A DNA stretch of 64,000 bases, taken from Serratia fonticola (GTDB lineage: Bacteria; Pseudomonadota; Gammaproteobacteria; Enterobacterales; Enterobacteriaceae). The notes beneath the pieces were generated by a model. The model ran no database searches. It was given only the letters and a program-made list of their open reading frames with translations, and was not told the DNA's origin. Made by a program: the position numbers and the translations under genes. Positions within the stretch are counted from its first letter, which is position 1; each line of letters opens with the position of its first letter. Positions 1 through 12,601 of this stretch are shown here, piece by piece. The DNA lies in NCBI RefSeq assembly GCF_001006005.1, contig NZ_CP011254.1, positions 1,674,001 to 1,738,000 of the forward strand, given 5' to 3'.

Positions 1-1657
<1,657 letters not shown>

Positions 1658-1809
1658 TTACTGGCTAACGCCAAAAACCGGAGGTGCGAAACGCTTTCCA
1701 AAACGAATGCGCATTTGCTGAAAACGGCAAAAATTCCCAGATCCGCCGCGCAAATTGACTTTTTCACGCTGTTTTTAGCAGAAAGCGACGGCCAAAATGC
1801 GAGCTAACG

Positions 1810-1838
1810 CTGCATACCGCCCGTTAGCCGTGTATACT
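1810..1838 (+). promoter_or_regulatory. Possible promoter of the gmk operon
   Basis: A near-consensus -10 element TATACT (1833-1838) is followed by a GC-rich discriminator (GTGCGG), about 60 bases before gmk. The -35 region at 1810-1815 is poor. This is the best sigma-70 candidate in the 284-base ligB-gmk gap; the GC-rich discriminator would fit growth-rate or ppGpp control, but that is inference. Confidence 0.35.
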
Positions 1839-1866
1839 GTGCGGAGAATTTACACATCCGCTGTAA

Positions 1867-2523
<657 letters not shown>

Positions 2524-2577
2524 AGACAGTTTCAGTATTATGCCCAGTCTTTTCGTCACCTGTGGAGTAGCACAAAT

Positions 2578-2853
2578 ATGGCACGCGTAACTGTTCAAGA
2601 CGCTGTAGAGAAAATTGGTAACCGTTTTGACCTGGTGTTGGTCGCTGCTCGTCGGGCACGTCAAATCCAGACCGGTGGTAAGGATGCACTGGTACCTGAA
2701 GAGAATGATAAGTACACCGTTATCGCTCTGCGCGAAATCGAAGAAGGCCTGATCAACAGCCAGATCCTCGATGTTCGTGAGCGCCAGGAGCAGCAAGAGC
2801 AGGAAGCCGCAGAGATCCAGGCGGTTACCGCGATTGCTGAAGGTCGTCGTTAA
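2578..2853 (+). CDS. rpoZ: RNA polymerase omega subunit
   Basis: 91 residues, identical in length to the E. coli protein and starting [20 protein letters not shown]. Omega binds the C-terminal part of beta' and helps its folding and assembly; in E. coli it also forms part of a ppGpp site. The C-terminal half is a charged, glutamine/glutamate-rich helix ([12 protein letters not shown]). It lies in the operon 18 bases before the spoT start. Confidence 0.98.
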   Translation: MARVTVQDAVEKIGNRFDLVLVAARRARQIQTGGKDALVPEENDKYTVIALREIEEGLINSQILDVRERQEQQEQEAAEIQAVTAIAEGRR

Positions 2854-2871
2854 TTAGACTGTGAGTCTGCC

Positions 2872-4986
2872 TTGTACCTGTTTGAAAGCCTGAATCTGCT
2901 GATTCAACGTTACTTGCCTGAGGAGCAGATTAAGCGCCTCAAACAGGCATACCTCGTCGCACGTGATGCTCACGAGGGACAGACACGCTCCAGTGGTGAG
3001 CCCTACATTACTCACCCGGTTGCCGTGGCCTGTATTCTGGCGGAAATGCGTCTCGATCATGAGACGCTGATGGCAGCCCTGCTGCACGACGTCATCGAAG
3101 ACACCCCGGCCACCTATCAGGATATGGAACAACTGTTTGGCAAAAGCGTTGCCGAACTGGTTGAGGGCGTATCCAAGCTAGACAAGTTAAAATTCCAGGA
3201 TAAGAAAGAAGCGCAGGCGGAGAACTTCCGCAAGATGATCATGGCGATGGTGCAGGATATCCGCGTCGTACTGATCAAGCTGGCAGACCGCACCCACAAC
3301 ATGCGAACGCTTGGCTCGCTGCGCCCGGACAAACGGCGGCGTATCGCCCGTGAAACCCTGGAAATCTATAGCCCACTGGCCCACCGCCTGGGTATTCATC
3401 ATCTGAAAACCGAGCTGGAAGAGCTGGGTTTTGAAGCGCTTTACCCGAACCGCTACCGCGTCATCAAAGAAGTGGTGAAAGCCGCGCGCGGTAATCGTAA
3501 GGAGATGATCCAGAAAATCCTCTCCGAGATCGAAGGGCGTTTGACCGAAGCCGGTATCCCTTGCCGCGTCAGCGGGCGGGAAAAGCACCTCTACTCCATC
3601 TACTGCAAGATGCACCTGAAAGAACAGCGCTTCCATTCCATCATGGATATTTACGCGTTCCGGGTGATCGTCAAGGAAGTGGATACCTGCTACCGGGTGC
3701 TGGGCCAGGCACACAGCCTGTATAAGCCGCGCCCGGGCCGGGTAAAAGACTATATCGCCATTCCCAAGGCTAACGGCTATCAATCGCTGCATACCTCACT
3801 GATCGGCCCGCACGGCGTGCCGGTTGAGGTACAGATCCGTACCGAAGATATGGATCAGATGGCCGAAATGGGGGTCGCCGCGCACTGGGCCTATAAAGAA
3901 AAGGAACAGGGCGAAACCGGCGGCACTACCGCACAGATCCGCGCCCAGCGCTGGATGCAGAGCCTGCTGGAGCTGCAACAAAGCGCCGGTAGCTCGTTTG
4001 AATTTATTGAAAGCGTAAAATCCGATCTGTTCCCCGATGAGATTTACGTTTTCACCCCGGAAGGGCGCATTGTCGAGCTGCCTGCAGGTGCCACACCGGT
4101 CGACTTTGCCTACGCCGTGCATACCGACATCGGCCACGCCTGCGTTGGTGCACGGGTCGATCGCCAGCCGCATCCGTTGTCACAAGCTTTAGCCAGTGGT
4201 CAAACGGTAGAGATCATCACCGCTCCGGGTGCCCGGCCAAATGCCGCCTGGCTGAACTTTGTGGTGAGCTCCAAAGCCCGCGCCAAGATCCGCCAGATGT
4301 TGAAAAACCTCAAGCGCGATGATTCCGTCAGTCTCGGCCGCCGTTTGCTCAACCATGCGCTCGGGGGCAGCCGCAAACTTTCGGAAGTGCCGCCAGAGAA
4401 TATCCAGCATGAGCTGGATCGCATGAAGCTGGCCACGCTGGACGATCTGCTGGCAGAAATCGGCCTCGGTAACGCCATGAGCGTGGTAGTCGCGAAGAAC
4501 CTGCAGGGCGATCAGTCCAGCCTGGGCTCCTCGAACGGCGTGCGCAACCTGGCCATCAAAGGCGCCGATGGCGTCCTGATCACCTTTGCCAAGTGCTGCC
4601 GCCCAATTCCAGGCGACCCGATTATTGCCCATGTCAGCCCGGGCAAGGGCCTGGTGGTTCACCATGAATCCTGTCGTAATATCCGCGGCTACCAGAAAGA
4701 GCCAGAGAAATTCATGGCGGTCGAGTGGGATATGGAAACCGAGCAGGAGTTCATTGCGGAAATCAAGGTGGACATGTTCAACCATCAGGGTGCGTTGGCC
4801 AACCTCACGGCGGCGATCAACGCGGCCGAATCGAATATTCAGAGTCTGAATACCGAAGAGAAAGATGGCCGGGTCTACAGCGCCTTTATCCGCCTGACCA
4901 CCCGCGATCGCATCCACCTGGCAAATATTATGCGTAAGATCCGTATCATGCCGGATGTGATTAAAGTTAACCGTAACCGAAACTAG
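2872..4986 (+). CDS. spoT: Bifunctional (p)ppGpp synthase/hydrolase SpoT
   Basis: 704 residues (E. coli 702), starting at a TTG codon as in E. coli; the initiating peptide MYLFESLNLL fixes the start. Domain order: N-terminal HD hydrolase with HDVIED near residues 72-77, a RelA/SpoT synthetase-like domain with YKPRPGRVKDYIA and NGYQSLHT, a TGS domain (DEIYVFTPEGRIVELPAGAT), a conserved helical/zinc-finger-like segment containing CCRPIPGD, and a C-terminal ACT domain. It degrades and weakly makes (p)ppGpp in response to carbon, fatty-acid and other starvation signals. The trmH start follows 5 bases after the stop. Confidence 0.98.
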   Translation: MYLFESLNLLIQRYLPEEQIKRLKQAYLVARDAHEGQTRSSGEPYITHPVAVACILAEMRLDHETLMAALLHDVIEDTPATYQDMEQLFGKSVAELVEGVSKLDKLKFQDKKEAQAENFRKMIMAMVQDIRVVLIKLADRTHNMRTLGSLRPDKRRRIARETLEIYSPLAHRLGIHHLKTELEELGFEALYPNRYRVIKEVVKAARGNRKEMIQKILSEIEGRLTEAGIPCRVSGREKHLYSIYCKMHLKEQRFHSIMDIYAFRVIVKEVDTCYRVLGQAHSLYKPRPGRVKDYIAIPKANGYQSLHTSLIGPHGVPVEVQIRTEDMDQMAEMGVAAHWAYKEKEQGETGGTTAQIRAQRWMQSLLELQQSAGSSFEFIESVKSDLFPDEIYVFTPEGRIVELPAGATPVDFAYAVHTDIGHACVGARVDRQPHPLSQALASGQTVEIITAPGARPNAAWLNFVVSSKARAKIRQMLKNLKRDDSVSLGRRLLNHALGGSRKLSEVPPENIQHELDRMKLATLDDLLAEIGLGNAMSVVVAKNLQGDQSSLGSSNGVRNLAIKGADGVLITFAKCCRPIPGDPIIAHVSPGKGLVVHHESCRNIRGYQKEPEKFMAVEWDMETEQEFIAEIKVDMFNHQGALANLTAAINAAESNIQSLNTEEKDGRVYSAFIRLTTRDRIHLANIMRKIRIMPDVIKVNRNRN

Positions 4987-4991
4987 CGCCT

Positions 4992-5690
4992 ATGAGCCCC
5001 GAACGCTATGCGCGGATTTGTGAAATGCTGGCTACCCGGCAGCCCGATCTGACGGTCTGCCTGGAGCAGGTTCACAAACCGCATAACGTCTCCGCGATTA
5101 TCCGTACCGCCGATGCCGTCGGTGTACATCAGGTGCATGCCGTGTGGCCTACTCCACGGATGCGTACCCTGGTCTCCTCCGCTGCGGGCAGCAATAGCTG
5201 GGTGAGCGTAAAAACCCACCCCACCATCGCCGATGCGGTCACGCATCTGAAAGGCCAAGGGATGCAGATCCTGGCAACTCACCTTTCTGCCCGCGCCGTC
5301 GATTTTCGCGAAATAGACTATACCCGCCCCACCTGCATACTGCTGGGGCAGGAAAAAACCGGCATCACCGAAGAGGCACTAGCCCTGGCCGATCAGGACA
5401 TTATCATTCCGATGATCGGTATGGTGCAGTCGCTGAACGTCTCTGTCGCTGCGGCTCTGATCCTGTATGAGGCCCAACGCCAGCGGCAAAACGCCGGTAT
5501 GTATCGCCGCGATCTCAGCGCGTTAGATGAGCAGGAACAGCAACGCCTGCTGTTTGAAGGCGGTTACCCGGTGTTAGCCAACGTGGCCAAGCGCAAAAAG
5601 CTGCCGCGCCCGCAGATTGACGATCAAGGCCAAGTGGTTGCCGACGCCGAATGGTGGGCAGCCATGCAGGCAACGACGGTACGCCGATGA
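4992..5690 (+). CDS. trmH: tRNA (guanosine-18-2'-O)-methyltransferase TrmH
   Basis: 232 residues. SPOUT-family enzyme using S-adenosylmethionine to methylate the ribose of G18 in the tRNA D-loop. Family motifs are visible: NVSAIIRTADAVGV near residue 37, GQEKTGIT, and the trefoil-knot motif IPMIGMVQSLNVSVAAALILYEA, with a C-terminal extension. It begins 5 bases after spoT and its TGA overlaps the ATG of recG (ATGA), indicating translational coupling within the operon. Confidence 0.97.
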   Translation: MSPERYARICEMLATRQPDLTVCLEQVHKPHNVSAIIRTADAVGVHQVHAVWPTPRMRTLVSSAAGSNSWVSVKTHPTIADAVTHLKGQGMQILATHLSARAVDFREIDYTRPTCILLGQEKTGITEEALALADQDIIIPMIGMVQSLNVSVAAALILYEAQRQRQNAGMYRRDLSALDEQEQQRLLFEGGYPVLANVAKRKKLPRPQIDDQGQVVADAEWWAAMQATTVRR

Positions 5691-7768
5691 AAGGCCGCCT
5701 GCTGGATGCCGTCCCACTCACTACGCTTTCCGGGGTTGGAGCCAGCCAGGCGGGGAAACTGGCCAAAATCGGCCTGAATACCATCCAGGATCTGCTGCTA
5801 CACCTCCCGTTACGTTACGAAGACCGCACCCGCCTCTACCCAATCAACGATCTGCTGCCGGGCATTTTTGCCACGGTGGAAGGGGAAGTGCTGCGCAGCG
5901 ATATCAGCTTTGGCCGCCGCCGCATGCTCACCTGCCAGATCAGCGACGGCACCGGCATCCTGACTATGCGCTTCTTCAACTTCAACGCGGCGATGAAGAA
6001 CAGCCTGGCAACCGGCCGCCACGTAACGGCCTATGGCGAAGTCAAACGCGGCACCCACGGCGCAGAAATCATCCATCCGGAATACCGTGTCCAGGGGGAA
6101 AACAGCGAGGTCGAGCTGCAAGAAGCCCTGACGCCGGTGTATCCCACCACCGAAGGGATCCGCCAAGCCACGCTGCGCAAGTTGACCGATCAGGCGCTGG
6201 AGTTGCTGGATACCTGTGCGATTGCCGAGCTGCTGCCACCGGAATTAAGTGGCGGTTTGATGAGCCTGCCACAGGCGCTGCATATGCTGCACCGTCCACC
6301 GCCGGATATCCAACTGGCTGATTTGGAACAGGGCAAGCACCCGGCACAAAAACGCCTGATCCTTGAAGAGCTGCTGGCACATAACTTAAGCATGTTGGCC
6401 GTCCGCGCCGGAGCGCAAAGCTACCGGGCATTATCGCTAACGCCTGACGATCGGCTGAAAAACCGCTTCCTGGCCCTGCTCCCCTTCTCGCCTACCGGTG
6501 CACAAACGCGGGTTGTGGCAGATATTGAAGCCGATCTGCAAAAAGGTTTCCCGATGATGCGCCTGGTGCAGGGCGACGTCGGCTCAGGTAAAACCCTGGT
6601 TGCTGCCCTGGCCGCACTACGCGTCATTGCTCACGGTAAACAGGTGGCGCTGATGGCTCCCACCGAATTGCTCGCCGAACAACATGCCAATAACTTCCGC
6701 CAGTGGTTTGAACCCTTGGGGATTGAGGTGGGTTGGTTGGCCGGCAAGCAAAAAGGCAAGGCACGCCTCGCCCAGCAGGAAGCTATTGCCAGCGGCCAGG
6801 TGTCGATGGTGGTAGGGACGCATGCCATTTTCCAGGAGCAGGTGCAGTTCAATGGCCTGGCCCTGGTGATTATCGATGAACAACACCGCTTTGGTGTGCA
6901 TCAGCGGCTAGCGCTGTGGGAGAAAGGCGAAGAACAAGGGTTCCATGCTCACCAATTGATCATGACCGCCACGCCAATCCCGCGCACGCTGGCGATGACC
7001 GCCTACGCCGATCTGGACACCTCGGTGATCGATGAATTGCCACCGGGCCGTACGCCGGTGACAACGGTGGCGATCCCCGATACGCGCCGGGCCGATATTA
7101 TCCAGCGGGTGAAAAGCGCCTGTATCGAAGAAGGCCGTCAGGCGTATTGGGTCTGCACGCTGATCGAAGAGTCTGATTTGCTGGAAGCCCAAGCCGCAGA
7201 AGCAACCTGGGAAGAATTGAAGATTGCGCTGCCGGAACTGAAGGTAGCGCTGGTGCATGGCCGCATGAAGTCAGCGGAGAAACAGGCCGTGATGCAGGCC
7301 TTCAAGCAGGGCGAACTGCAATTGCTGGTAGCCACCACGGTGATTGAGGTGGGGGTGGACGTACCAAACGCCAGCCTGATGATCATAGAAAACCCGGAGC
7401 GACTTGGTTTGGCCCAGTTGCACCAGCTGCGTGGCCGGGTTGGCCGTGGTGCGGTAGCCTCTCACTGCGTGCTGCTGTATAAAACCCCACTCAGCAAAAC
7501 CGCCCAAAAACGCCTGCAGGTGCTGCGCGACAGTAACGATGGCTTTGTGATTGCCCAGCAAGATTTGGAAATCCGTGGACCAGGTGAGCTATTGGGGACG
7601 CGCCAAACTGGAAGTGCAGAGTTTAAAGTGGCCGATTTGTTGCGCGATCAGGCCATGATCCCCGAAGTTCAGCGCGTTGCGCGCCATATTCACCAGCAGT
7701 ATCCACAGCATGCACATGCCTTAATTGAGCGCTGGCTGCCGGAAACCGCTCGCTACTCCAACGCCTAA
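5687..7768 (+). CDS. recG: ATP-dependent DNA helicase RecG
   Basis: 693 residues, starting MKGRLLDAVPL at the ATG overlapping the trmH stop; a longer frame opens upstream at 5651 but the E. coli orthologue and the ATGA overlap support this start. RecG remodels stalled replication forks, R-loops and Holliday junctions. An N-terminal wedge/OB domain (about 1-240) precedes two helicase lobes with Walker A GDVGSGKT, the DEQH box (VIIDEQHRFG), and motifs TATPIPRTLA and QLRGRVGRG. Last gene of the operon, followed by a strong bidirectional terminator. Confidence 0.98.
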   Translation: MKGRLLDAVPLTTLSGVGASQAGKLAKIGLNTIQDLLLHLPLRYEDRTRLYPINDLLPGIFATVEGEVLRSDISFGRRRMLTCQISDGTGILTMRFFNFNAAMKNSLATGRHVTAYGEVKRGTHGAEIIHPEYRVQGENSEVELQEALTPVYPTTEGIRQATLRKLTDQALELLDTCAIAELLPPELSGGLMSLPQALHMLHRPPPDIQLADLEQGKHPAQKRLILEELLAHNLSMLAVRAGAQSYRALSLTPDDRLKNRFLALLPFSPTGAQTRVVADIEADLQKGFPMMRLVQGDVGSGKTLVAALAALRVIAHGKQVALMAPTELLAEQHANNFRQWFEPLGIEVGWLAGKQKGKARLAQQEAIASGQVSMVVGTHAIFQEQVQFNGLALVIIDEQHRFGVHQRLALWEKGEEQGFHAHQLIMTATPIPRTLAMTAYADLDTSVIDELPPGRTPVTTVAIPDTRRADIIQRVKSACIEEGRQAYWVCTLIEESDLLEAQAAEATWEELKIALPELKVALVHGRMKSAEKQAVMQAFKQGELQLLVATTVIEVGVDVPNASLMIIENPERLGLAQLHQLRGRVGRGAVASHCVLLYKTPLSKTAQKRLQVLRDSNDGFVIAQQDLEIRGPGELLGTRQTGSAEFKVADLLRDQAMIPEVQRVARHIHQQYPQHAHALIERWLPETARYSNA

Positions 7769-7774
7769 TCAATT

Positions 7775-7800
7775 AACCCCTCTTGTCGCCAAGAGGGGTT
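7775..7800. terminator. Bidirectional terminator between recG and gltS
   Basis: A perfect 11-base-pair stem AACCCCTCTTG / CAAGAGGGGTT closes on a 4-base loop (TCGC) between the convergent genes recG and gltS. The symmetrical flanks allow use from both sides. Confidence 0.8.
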
Positions 7801-7808
7801 ATCATCAC

Positions 7809-9011
7809 TTAACCGAACACCGGCAGCATCAGGTACAGCTTAATCACGATGGCGTTAGCGATATCGATAAAGAACGCGCCCACCATCGGCACCACCAAAA
7901 ATGCCAGATGCGAAGGGCCGAAACGATCGGTGATCGCCTGCATGTTGGCAATGGCCGTTGGCGTCGCCCCCATGCCAAAACCACAGTGCCCCGCAGCCAG
8001 CACGGCAGCATCGTAGTTTTTACCCATCACGCGGTAGGTCACGAAGATGGCATACAGTGCCATGACCAGCGTCTGCACCGCCAGGATCGCCAGCATTGGC
8101 AAGGCTAGCGAAGCCAACTCCCACAGGCGCAGGCTCATCAACGCCATCGCCAGGAACAGCGACAGGCTCACGTTACCCAGTACGGAAACCGCACGCTCAA
8201 ACACCTGGTAGAAGCCCGTTGCCGACAGGGTGTTACTGAGGATCACGCCGACAAACAGCACGCAGACAAAAGTCGGCAGTTCGAAGGCGGTACCATTCAA
8301 TAACCCGGCAATAAAGTTACCGAGGCTCAGACAGATGGCAATCATGGCGATGGTTTCTACCATCACCAGCGAGGTGATCAGGCGGCCACTTTCCGGCTTT
8401 TCAAAGCCACTCGGCTGCACACTATCATCCGGTGTGCCTTCCGGCGTTGAAGAGTGTTTCACCAGATAGCGAGCCACTGGGCCACCAATCAGGCCGCCCA
8501 GCACCAGACCAAAGGTGGCGCAGGCCATGGCCACTTCGGTGGCATTCTCAAACCCATAGCGCTCGATGAACACCTTGCTCCAAGCTGCCCCGGTGCCATG
8601 CCCACCAGAAAGCGTAATCGAGCCCGCAATCAGCCCCATTAACGGATCCAGCCCCAGCATTTTCGCCATGCCGATACCGATGGCATTCTGTACCAACAGC
8701 AGACCCAGAACCACAAACAGGAACACGACCAATGCCTTGCCCCCTGCCCGCAGACGCGCCAGGTTGGCATTCAGGCCGATAGTGGCGAAGAAGGCCAGCA
8801 TCAATGGGTCTTTCAGCGACATATCAAAGCCGATTTCCCAGTTCACCGTTTTCTTCAAAACCAAGAGCAGGACCGCCACCAGTAAACCACCGGCAACGGG
8901 AGCAGGAATAGTATATTTTCTCAGCAGAGGAATGGAGCGCACGCATTTGCCCCCAAGCAACAGGACCAGCGTGGCGGCAACTAACGTGCCGTAAGTATCG
9001 AGATGAAACAT
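7809..9011 (-). CDS. gltS: Sodium/glutamate symporter
   Basis: 400 residues (E. coli 401). Inner-membrane Na+-coupled glutamate importer of the ESS family. About ten hydrophobic segments are readable, with the two conserved glycine-rich repeats characteristic of the family (GSITLSGGHGTGAAW and AGHCGFGMGATPTAIANM) that form the re-entrant loops of the transport site. The start ATG at 9011 has a CGGAG ribosome-binding site. It is convergent with recG and divergent from xanP. Confidence 0.97.
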   Translation of the reverse strand: MFHLDTYGTLVAATLVLLLGGKCVRSIPLLRKYTIPAPVAGGLLVAVLLLVLKKTVNWEIGFDMSLKDPLMLAFFATIGLNANLARLRAGGKALVVFLFVVLGLLLVQNAIGIGMAKMLGLDPLMGLIAGSITLSGGHGTGAAWSKVFIERYGFENATEVAMACATFGLVLGGLIGGPVARYLVKHSSTPEGTPDDSVQPSGFEKPESGRLITSLVMVETIAMIAICLSLGNFIAGLLNGTAFELPTFVCVLFVGVILSNTLSATGFYQVFERAVSVLGNVSLSLFLAMALMSLRLWELASLALPMLAILAVQTLVMALYAIFVTYRVMGKNYDAAVLAAGHCGFGMGATPTAIANMQAITDRFGPSHLAFLVVPMVGAFFIDIANAIVIKLYLMLPVFG

Positions 9012-9178
9012 CTAGCTACTCCGTGTAGTAATTAAATCCAATAAATTAATAAGTTATAAAATTTACTCAGTTTTTTAACTTGATGAAGGGGGGATTAAAA
9101 GTAAAAACGGCTAATAACACAAGAAAAAATGAACGAAAATGCGACATTAAGGGGTTCAGCATCGCGAAAAATATTAAT

Positions 9179-9194
9179 GCGCAACCGTTTGCTT
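9179..9194 (+). promoter_or_regulatory. Candidate PurR operator upstream of xanP
   Basis: The 16-mer GCGCAACCGTTTGCTT closely fits the PurR consensus (ACGCAAACGTTTNCNT): the central GCAANCG and GTTTGC halves are intact. It lies 54 bases before the xanthine permease gene, a purine-salvage function, so repression by PurR with hypoxanthine or guanine is a reasonable inference. Confidence 0.6.
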
Positions 9195-9248
9195 TTGTGA
9201 AGCAGATCATTAAAATGCCTTCTTTGCCGCCTTTGGGAAAGCCACACC

Positions 9249-10646
9249 ATGTCCAGCCAAACCGCCGAGCTTGATGCCGCGCAAAAAGCATCAGCCCCCG
9301 TTTCACACAATAGTGAACTGATTTACCGCCTGGAAGACCGCCCGCCGCTGCCGCAAACGCTGTTTGCCGCCAGTCAGCATTTGCTAGCGATGTTTGTTGC
9401 CGTGATCACCCCGGCCCTGTTGATCTGCCAGGCGCTAGGCCTGCCAGCGCAGGATACGCAGCACATCATCAGCATGTCGCTGTTCGCTTCCGGTTTGGCC
9501 TCGATACTGCAAATCAAAACCTGGGGCCCGGTGGGGTCTGGCCTGCTGTCCATTCAAGGCACCAGCTTTAACTTTGTCTCACCGCTGATTATGGGCGGGC
9601 TGGCGCTGAAAAACGGCGGCGCAGACGTGCCCACCATGATGGCTGCGTTGTTTGGCACCTTGATGGTCGCCTCTTGTACCGAAATCCTGCTGTCGCGCGT
9701 ACTGCATCTGGCACGACGCATCATTACCCCGCTGGTCTCCGGCATTGTGGTGATGATTATCGGCCTGTCGCTGATTCAGGTCGGGCTGACCTCTATCGGT
9801 GGCGGCTATGCGGCGATGGGCGATCACACCTTCGGCGCGCCCAAGAATCTGCTGCTGGCAGGCGCGGTGCTGGTAGTGATTATTCTGCTTAACCGCCAGC
9901 GTAACCCTTACCTACGCGTCGCTTCGTTGGTGATCGCCATGGCCGTGGGTTATCTGCTGGCCTGGGCCATGGGCATGTTGCCGGAAACCGAACCGGCCAC
10001 CCAAACGACCTTGATCACCGTTCCTACCCCGCTGTATTACGGCCTGGGCTTTGACTGGAACCTGTTGCTGCCGCTGATGCTGATCTTTATGGTCACGTCG
10101 CTGGAAACCATCGGTGATATCACCGCCACCTCCGACGTTTCTGAACAGCCGGTCAGTGGCCCGCTATATATGAAGCGCCTGAAAGGCGGTGTGCTGGCCA
10201 ACGGCCTGAACTCGATGCTGTCGGCGGTGTTCAACACCTTCCCGAACTCCTGCTTTGGTCAGAACAACGGGGTGATCCAGCTGACCGGCGTTGCCAGCCG
10301 CTACGTCGGTTTTGTGGTGGCACTGATGCTGATCCTGCTGGGGCTGTTCCCGGCCGTTGCCGGTTTTGTGCAGCATATTCCTGAACCGGTGTTGGGCGGC
10401 GCGACCATCGTGATGTTTGGTACCATTGCAGCCTCCGGCGTGCGTATCGTTTCCCGTGAGAAGTTAAACCGCCGCGCCATCATGATTATGGCGCTGTCGC
10501 TGGCCGTCGGTATGGGGGTTTCCCAACAGCCGCTGATCTTGCAGTTTGCACCGGACTGGCTGAAAACCCTGCTTTCTTCCGGTATCGCCGCCGGTGGTAT
10601 CACCGCCATTGTGCTGAACCTGCTGTTCCCACCAGAAGAAAAATAA
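9249..10646 (+). CDS. xanP: Xanthine permease XanP
   Basis: 465 residues (E. coli XanP/YicE 463), nearly colinear throughout. Inner-membrane H+/xanthine symporter of the NCS2 (NAT) family with about 14 membrane segments. The family signature [10 protein letters not shown] lies near residue 338, preceded by [14 protein letters not shown] with the conserved substrate-site glutamate. The start [10 protein letters not shown] fits; the conserved core begins at [19 protein letters not shown] PurR-like operator precedes it and an intrinsic terminator follows directly, so it appears monocistronic. Confidence 0.96.
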   Translation: MSSQTAELDAAQKASAPVSHNSELIYRLEDRPPLPQTLFAASQHLLAMFVAVITPALLICQALGLPAQDTQHIISMSLFASGLASILQIKTWGPVGSGLLSIQGTSFNFVSPLIMGGLALKNGGADVPTMMAALFGTLMVASCTEILLSRVLHLARRIITPLVSGIVVMIIGLSLIQVGLTSIGGGYAAMGDHTFGAPKNLLLAGAVLVVIILLNRQRNPYLRVASLVIAMAVGYLLAWAMGMLPETEPATQTTLITVPTPLYYGLGFDWNLLLPLMLIFMVTSLETIGDITATSDVSEQPVSGPLYMKRLKGGVLANGLNSMLSAVFNTFPNSCFGQNNGVIQLTGVASRYVGFVVALMLILLGLFPAVAGFVQHIPEPVLGGATIVMFGTIAASGVRIVSREKLNRRAIMIMALSLAVGMGVSQQPLILQFAPDWLKTLLSSGIAAGGITAIVLNLLFPPEEK

Positions 10647-10666
10647 GCACTTCCCGCAGCAAACCA

Positions 10667-10702
10667 ACGGCCATTGGCAAACCGCTACTGGCCGTTTTTT
10701 TA
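10667..10702 (+). terminator. Intrinsic terminator of xanP
   Basis: Stem ACGGCCA / TGGCCGT with a 15-base loop is followed directly by seven T residues, 20 bases after the xanP stop. Confidence 0.8.
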
Positions 10703-10787
10703 TTGTCTTTCAGGCCATTGCCCTTGAGCTGGCGGGCTAATTGCGGCATAAACAGGGTATCTTTTCTGTCCGCTACGGATCCACACG

Positions 10788-12452
10788 ATGAAATTTATCG
10801 GAAAAATATTGATCACGTTGCTGCTGCTGATAGTGCTGGCCATTGTGCTGCTCTACGTAGTGGGGCAAACCCGCTGGGCCGCAGGCTGGTTGAGTCACTG
10901 GATCAGCGATCGTGGTGATTACCAACTGTCGGTAGAAAAAATAACGCATTCGTGGAGCAAACCAGGGCAGCTCAGCCTAGAGGGCGTAACCCTCGCCCGA
11001 GCCAACCAACCGCAACTCTTGGCGGCCAAGCAGGTCGATATGGCTTTCAGCCTGCGGCAAATTACCGAGCCACGCTATTTCGATAGCATCACGCTACGCG
11101 ACGGCACCTTAAACGTTCAGCCTTTGCAGGGCGCACCGCTGCCAATACAGGCCGATGTGCTGCAACTGAGCAATATGGCACTGCAATCTAATGATGAGAG
11201 CTGGCAGCTTAACGCGCAGAAGGTCAATGCCGGGATCAACCCGTGGCAGCCAACGGCAGGCCATTTACTCGGGGATAACAATCAGTTCCAGTTCAGCGCC
11301 GGTTCGATGGTGGTCAACGGTATTCCGGCCTCGCAGGTGTTGATCCAGGGCGAAATCAAACAAAACCAGCTGGTATTGAGCGACTTTGGTGCCGATCTGG
11401 CACAGGGCGATCTCACCGGTGTAGCCAGCCGAGCTGCCGATGGCAGTTGGTTGGTTGAACGGTTGCGGCTAAGCAACGTCCGCCTGCAAGTACCAATGAC
11501 GCTAGAACAGTTCTGGGACCGCTTCACGACGTTGCCACCCATTACGTTGAAACGCTTTGATCTGATTAACGCCCGCCTGGAAGGTAACGCTTGGGCGGCG
11601 AACGATCTCGATCTGTCGATGCAAAATATCACCTTCCAGCAAGGGGATTGGAGCAGTCAGGATGGCGCGATCAACTTCACCGCCGACGACCTGATCAATG
11701 GCAACTTCCATCTCATCGACCCAATTATGGATATGCAGCTCTCGCCAGCGGGTATTGCCATTGGCCAGTTCAGCACCCGCTGGGAAGGTGGATTGCTGCG
11801 TACCACCGGCAACTGGCTGCGCGCCAATAAGCGCCTGCAACTTGACGAGGTGGCAGTCTCTGCGCTGGAGTACACCTTGCCTAGCAACTGGCGTGAACTC
11901 TGGTTACAGCCGCTGCCAAGCTGGCTGGCGGAGGTGTACGTCGCCAAGATGAACACCAACCGTAACCTGATCATCGATATCAACCCAGATTTCCCCTTCC
12001 AGCTCACCTCGCTGGATGGTAACGGCAGCAATCTGCTGTTGGCGAGTGACCATCAGTGGGGGATTTGGTCCGGCTCGCTGAAACTCAATGCCGGTGGTGC
12101 CACCTTTAACAAGATCGACGTGCGCCGCCCTTCGCTGGCGTTGGATGCGGATGCACAGCAGATCAACGTTACCGAGCTGAGCGCCTTTATGCCCGATGGC
12201 CTGTTGGATGCCAAGGCCAACGTCAGCCAACTGCCTGGTAAACCGTTCACCCTATCCCTTAACGGGCGCTCGGTGCCTGTGAATACCTTGCAACAATGGG
12301 GTTGGCAGCATGTGCCGCTGGAGGGTGATGGAAATCTGCAGTTACAGCTGAAGGGATTACTCAATAGTGACGGGCCGTTTAAGGCGTCTTTGCGGGGCCA
12401 GTTGCAGGCTACCAGCAAGGATGGGCAGACACTGGAGCAGCAGGTACCGTGA
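10788..12452 (+). CDS. yicH: AsmA family protein YicH
   Basis: 554 residues, colinear with E. coli YicH (569). One N-terminal transmembrane anchor (about residues 7-27, LITLLLLIVLAIVLLYVVG) is followed by a large periplasmic domain. AsmA-like proteins are long beta-grooved envelope proteins; several are implicated in phospholipid transfer between membranes, but the specific job of YicH is not known to me. The C-terminus is slightly shorter than in E. coli. It marks the last core gene before the CDI island. Confidence 0.92.
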   Translation: MKFIGKILITLLLLIVLAIVLLYVVGQTRWAAGWLSHWISDRGDYQLSVEKITHSWSKPGQLSLEGVTLARANQPQLLAAKQVDMAFSLRQITEPRYFDSITLRDGTLNVQPLQGAPLPIQADVLQLSNMALQSNDESWQLNAQKVNAGINPWQPTAGHLLGDNNQFQFSAGSMVVNGIPASQVLIQGEIKQNQLVLSDFGADLAQGDLTGVASRAADGSWLVERLRLSNVRLQVPMTLEQFWDRFTTLPPITLKRFDLINARLEGNAWAANDLDLSMQNITFQQGDWSSQDGAINFTADDLINGNFHLIDPIMDMQLSPAGIAIGQFSTRWEGGLLRTTGNWLRANKRLQLDEVAVSALEYTLPSNWRELWLQPLPSWLAEVYVAKMNTNRNLIIDINPDFPFQLTSLDGNGSNLLLASDHQWGIWSGSLKLNAGGATFNKIDVRRPSLALDADAQQINVTELSAFMPDGLLDAKANVSQLPGKPFTLSLNGRSVPVNTLQQWGWQHVPLEGDGNLQLQLKGLLNSDGPFKASLRGQLQATSKDGQTLEQQVP

Positions 12453-12601
12453 TAGGAAGGGATTGAACAATAGCCATCACCTATGTAGTAAATTAATGGT
12501 TATGGCTTTATAGTATGCATAAATATTGACCTGATAATTCAGGCAGTATAAGAATAGCTTTAATATCTATGAAATTTATCTCACAAATGGAAATAATGAG
12601 A

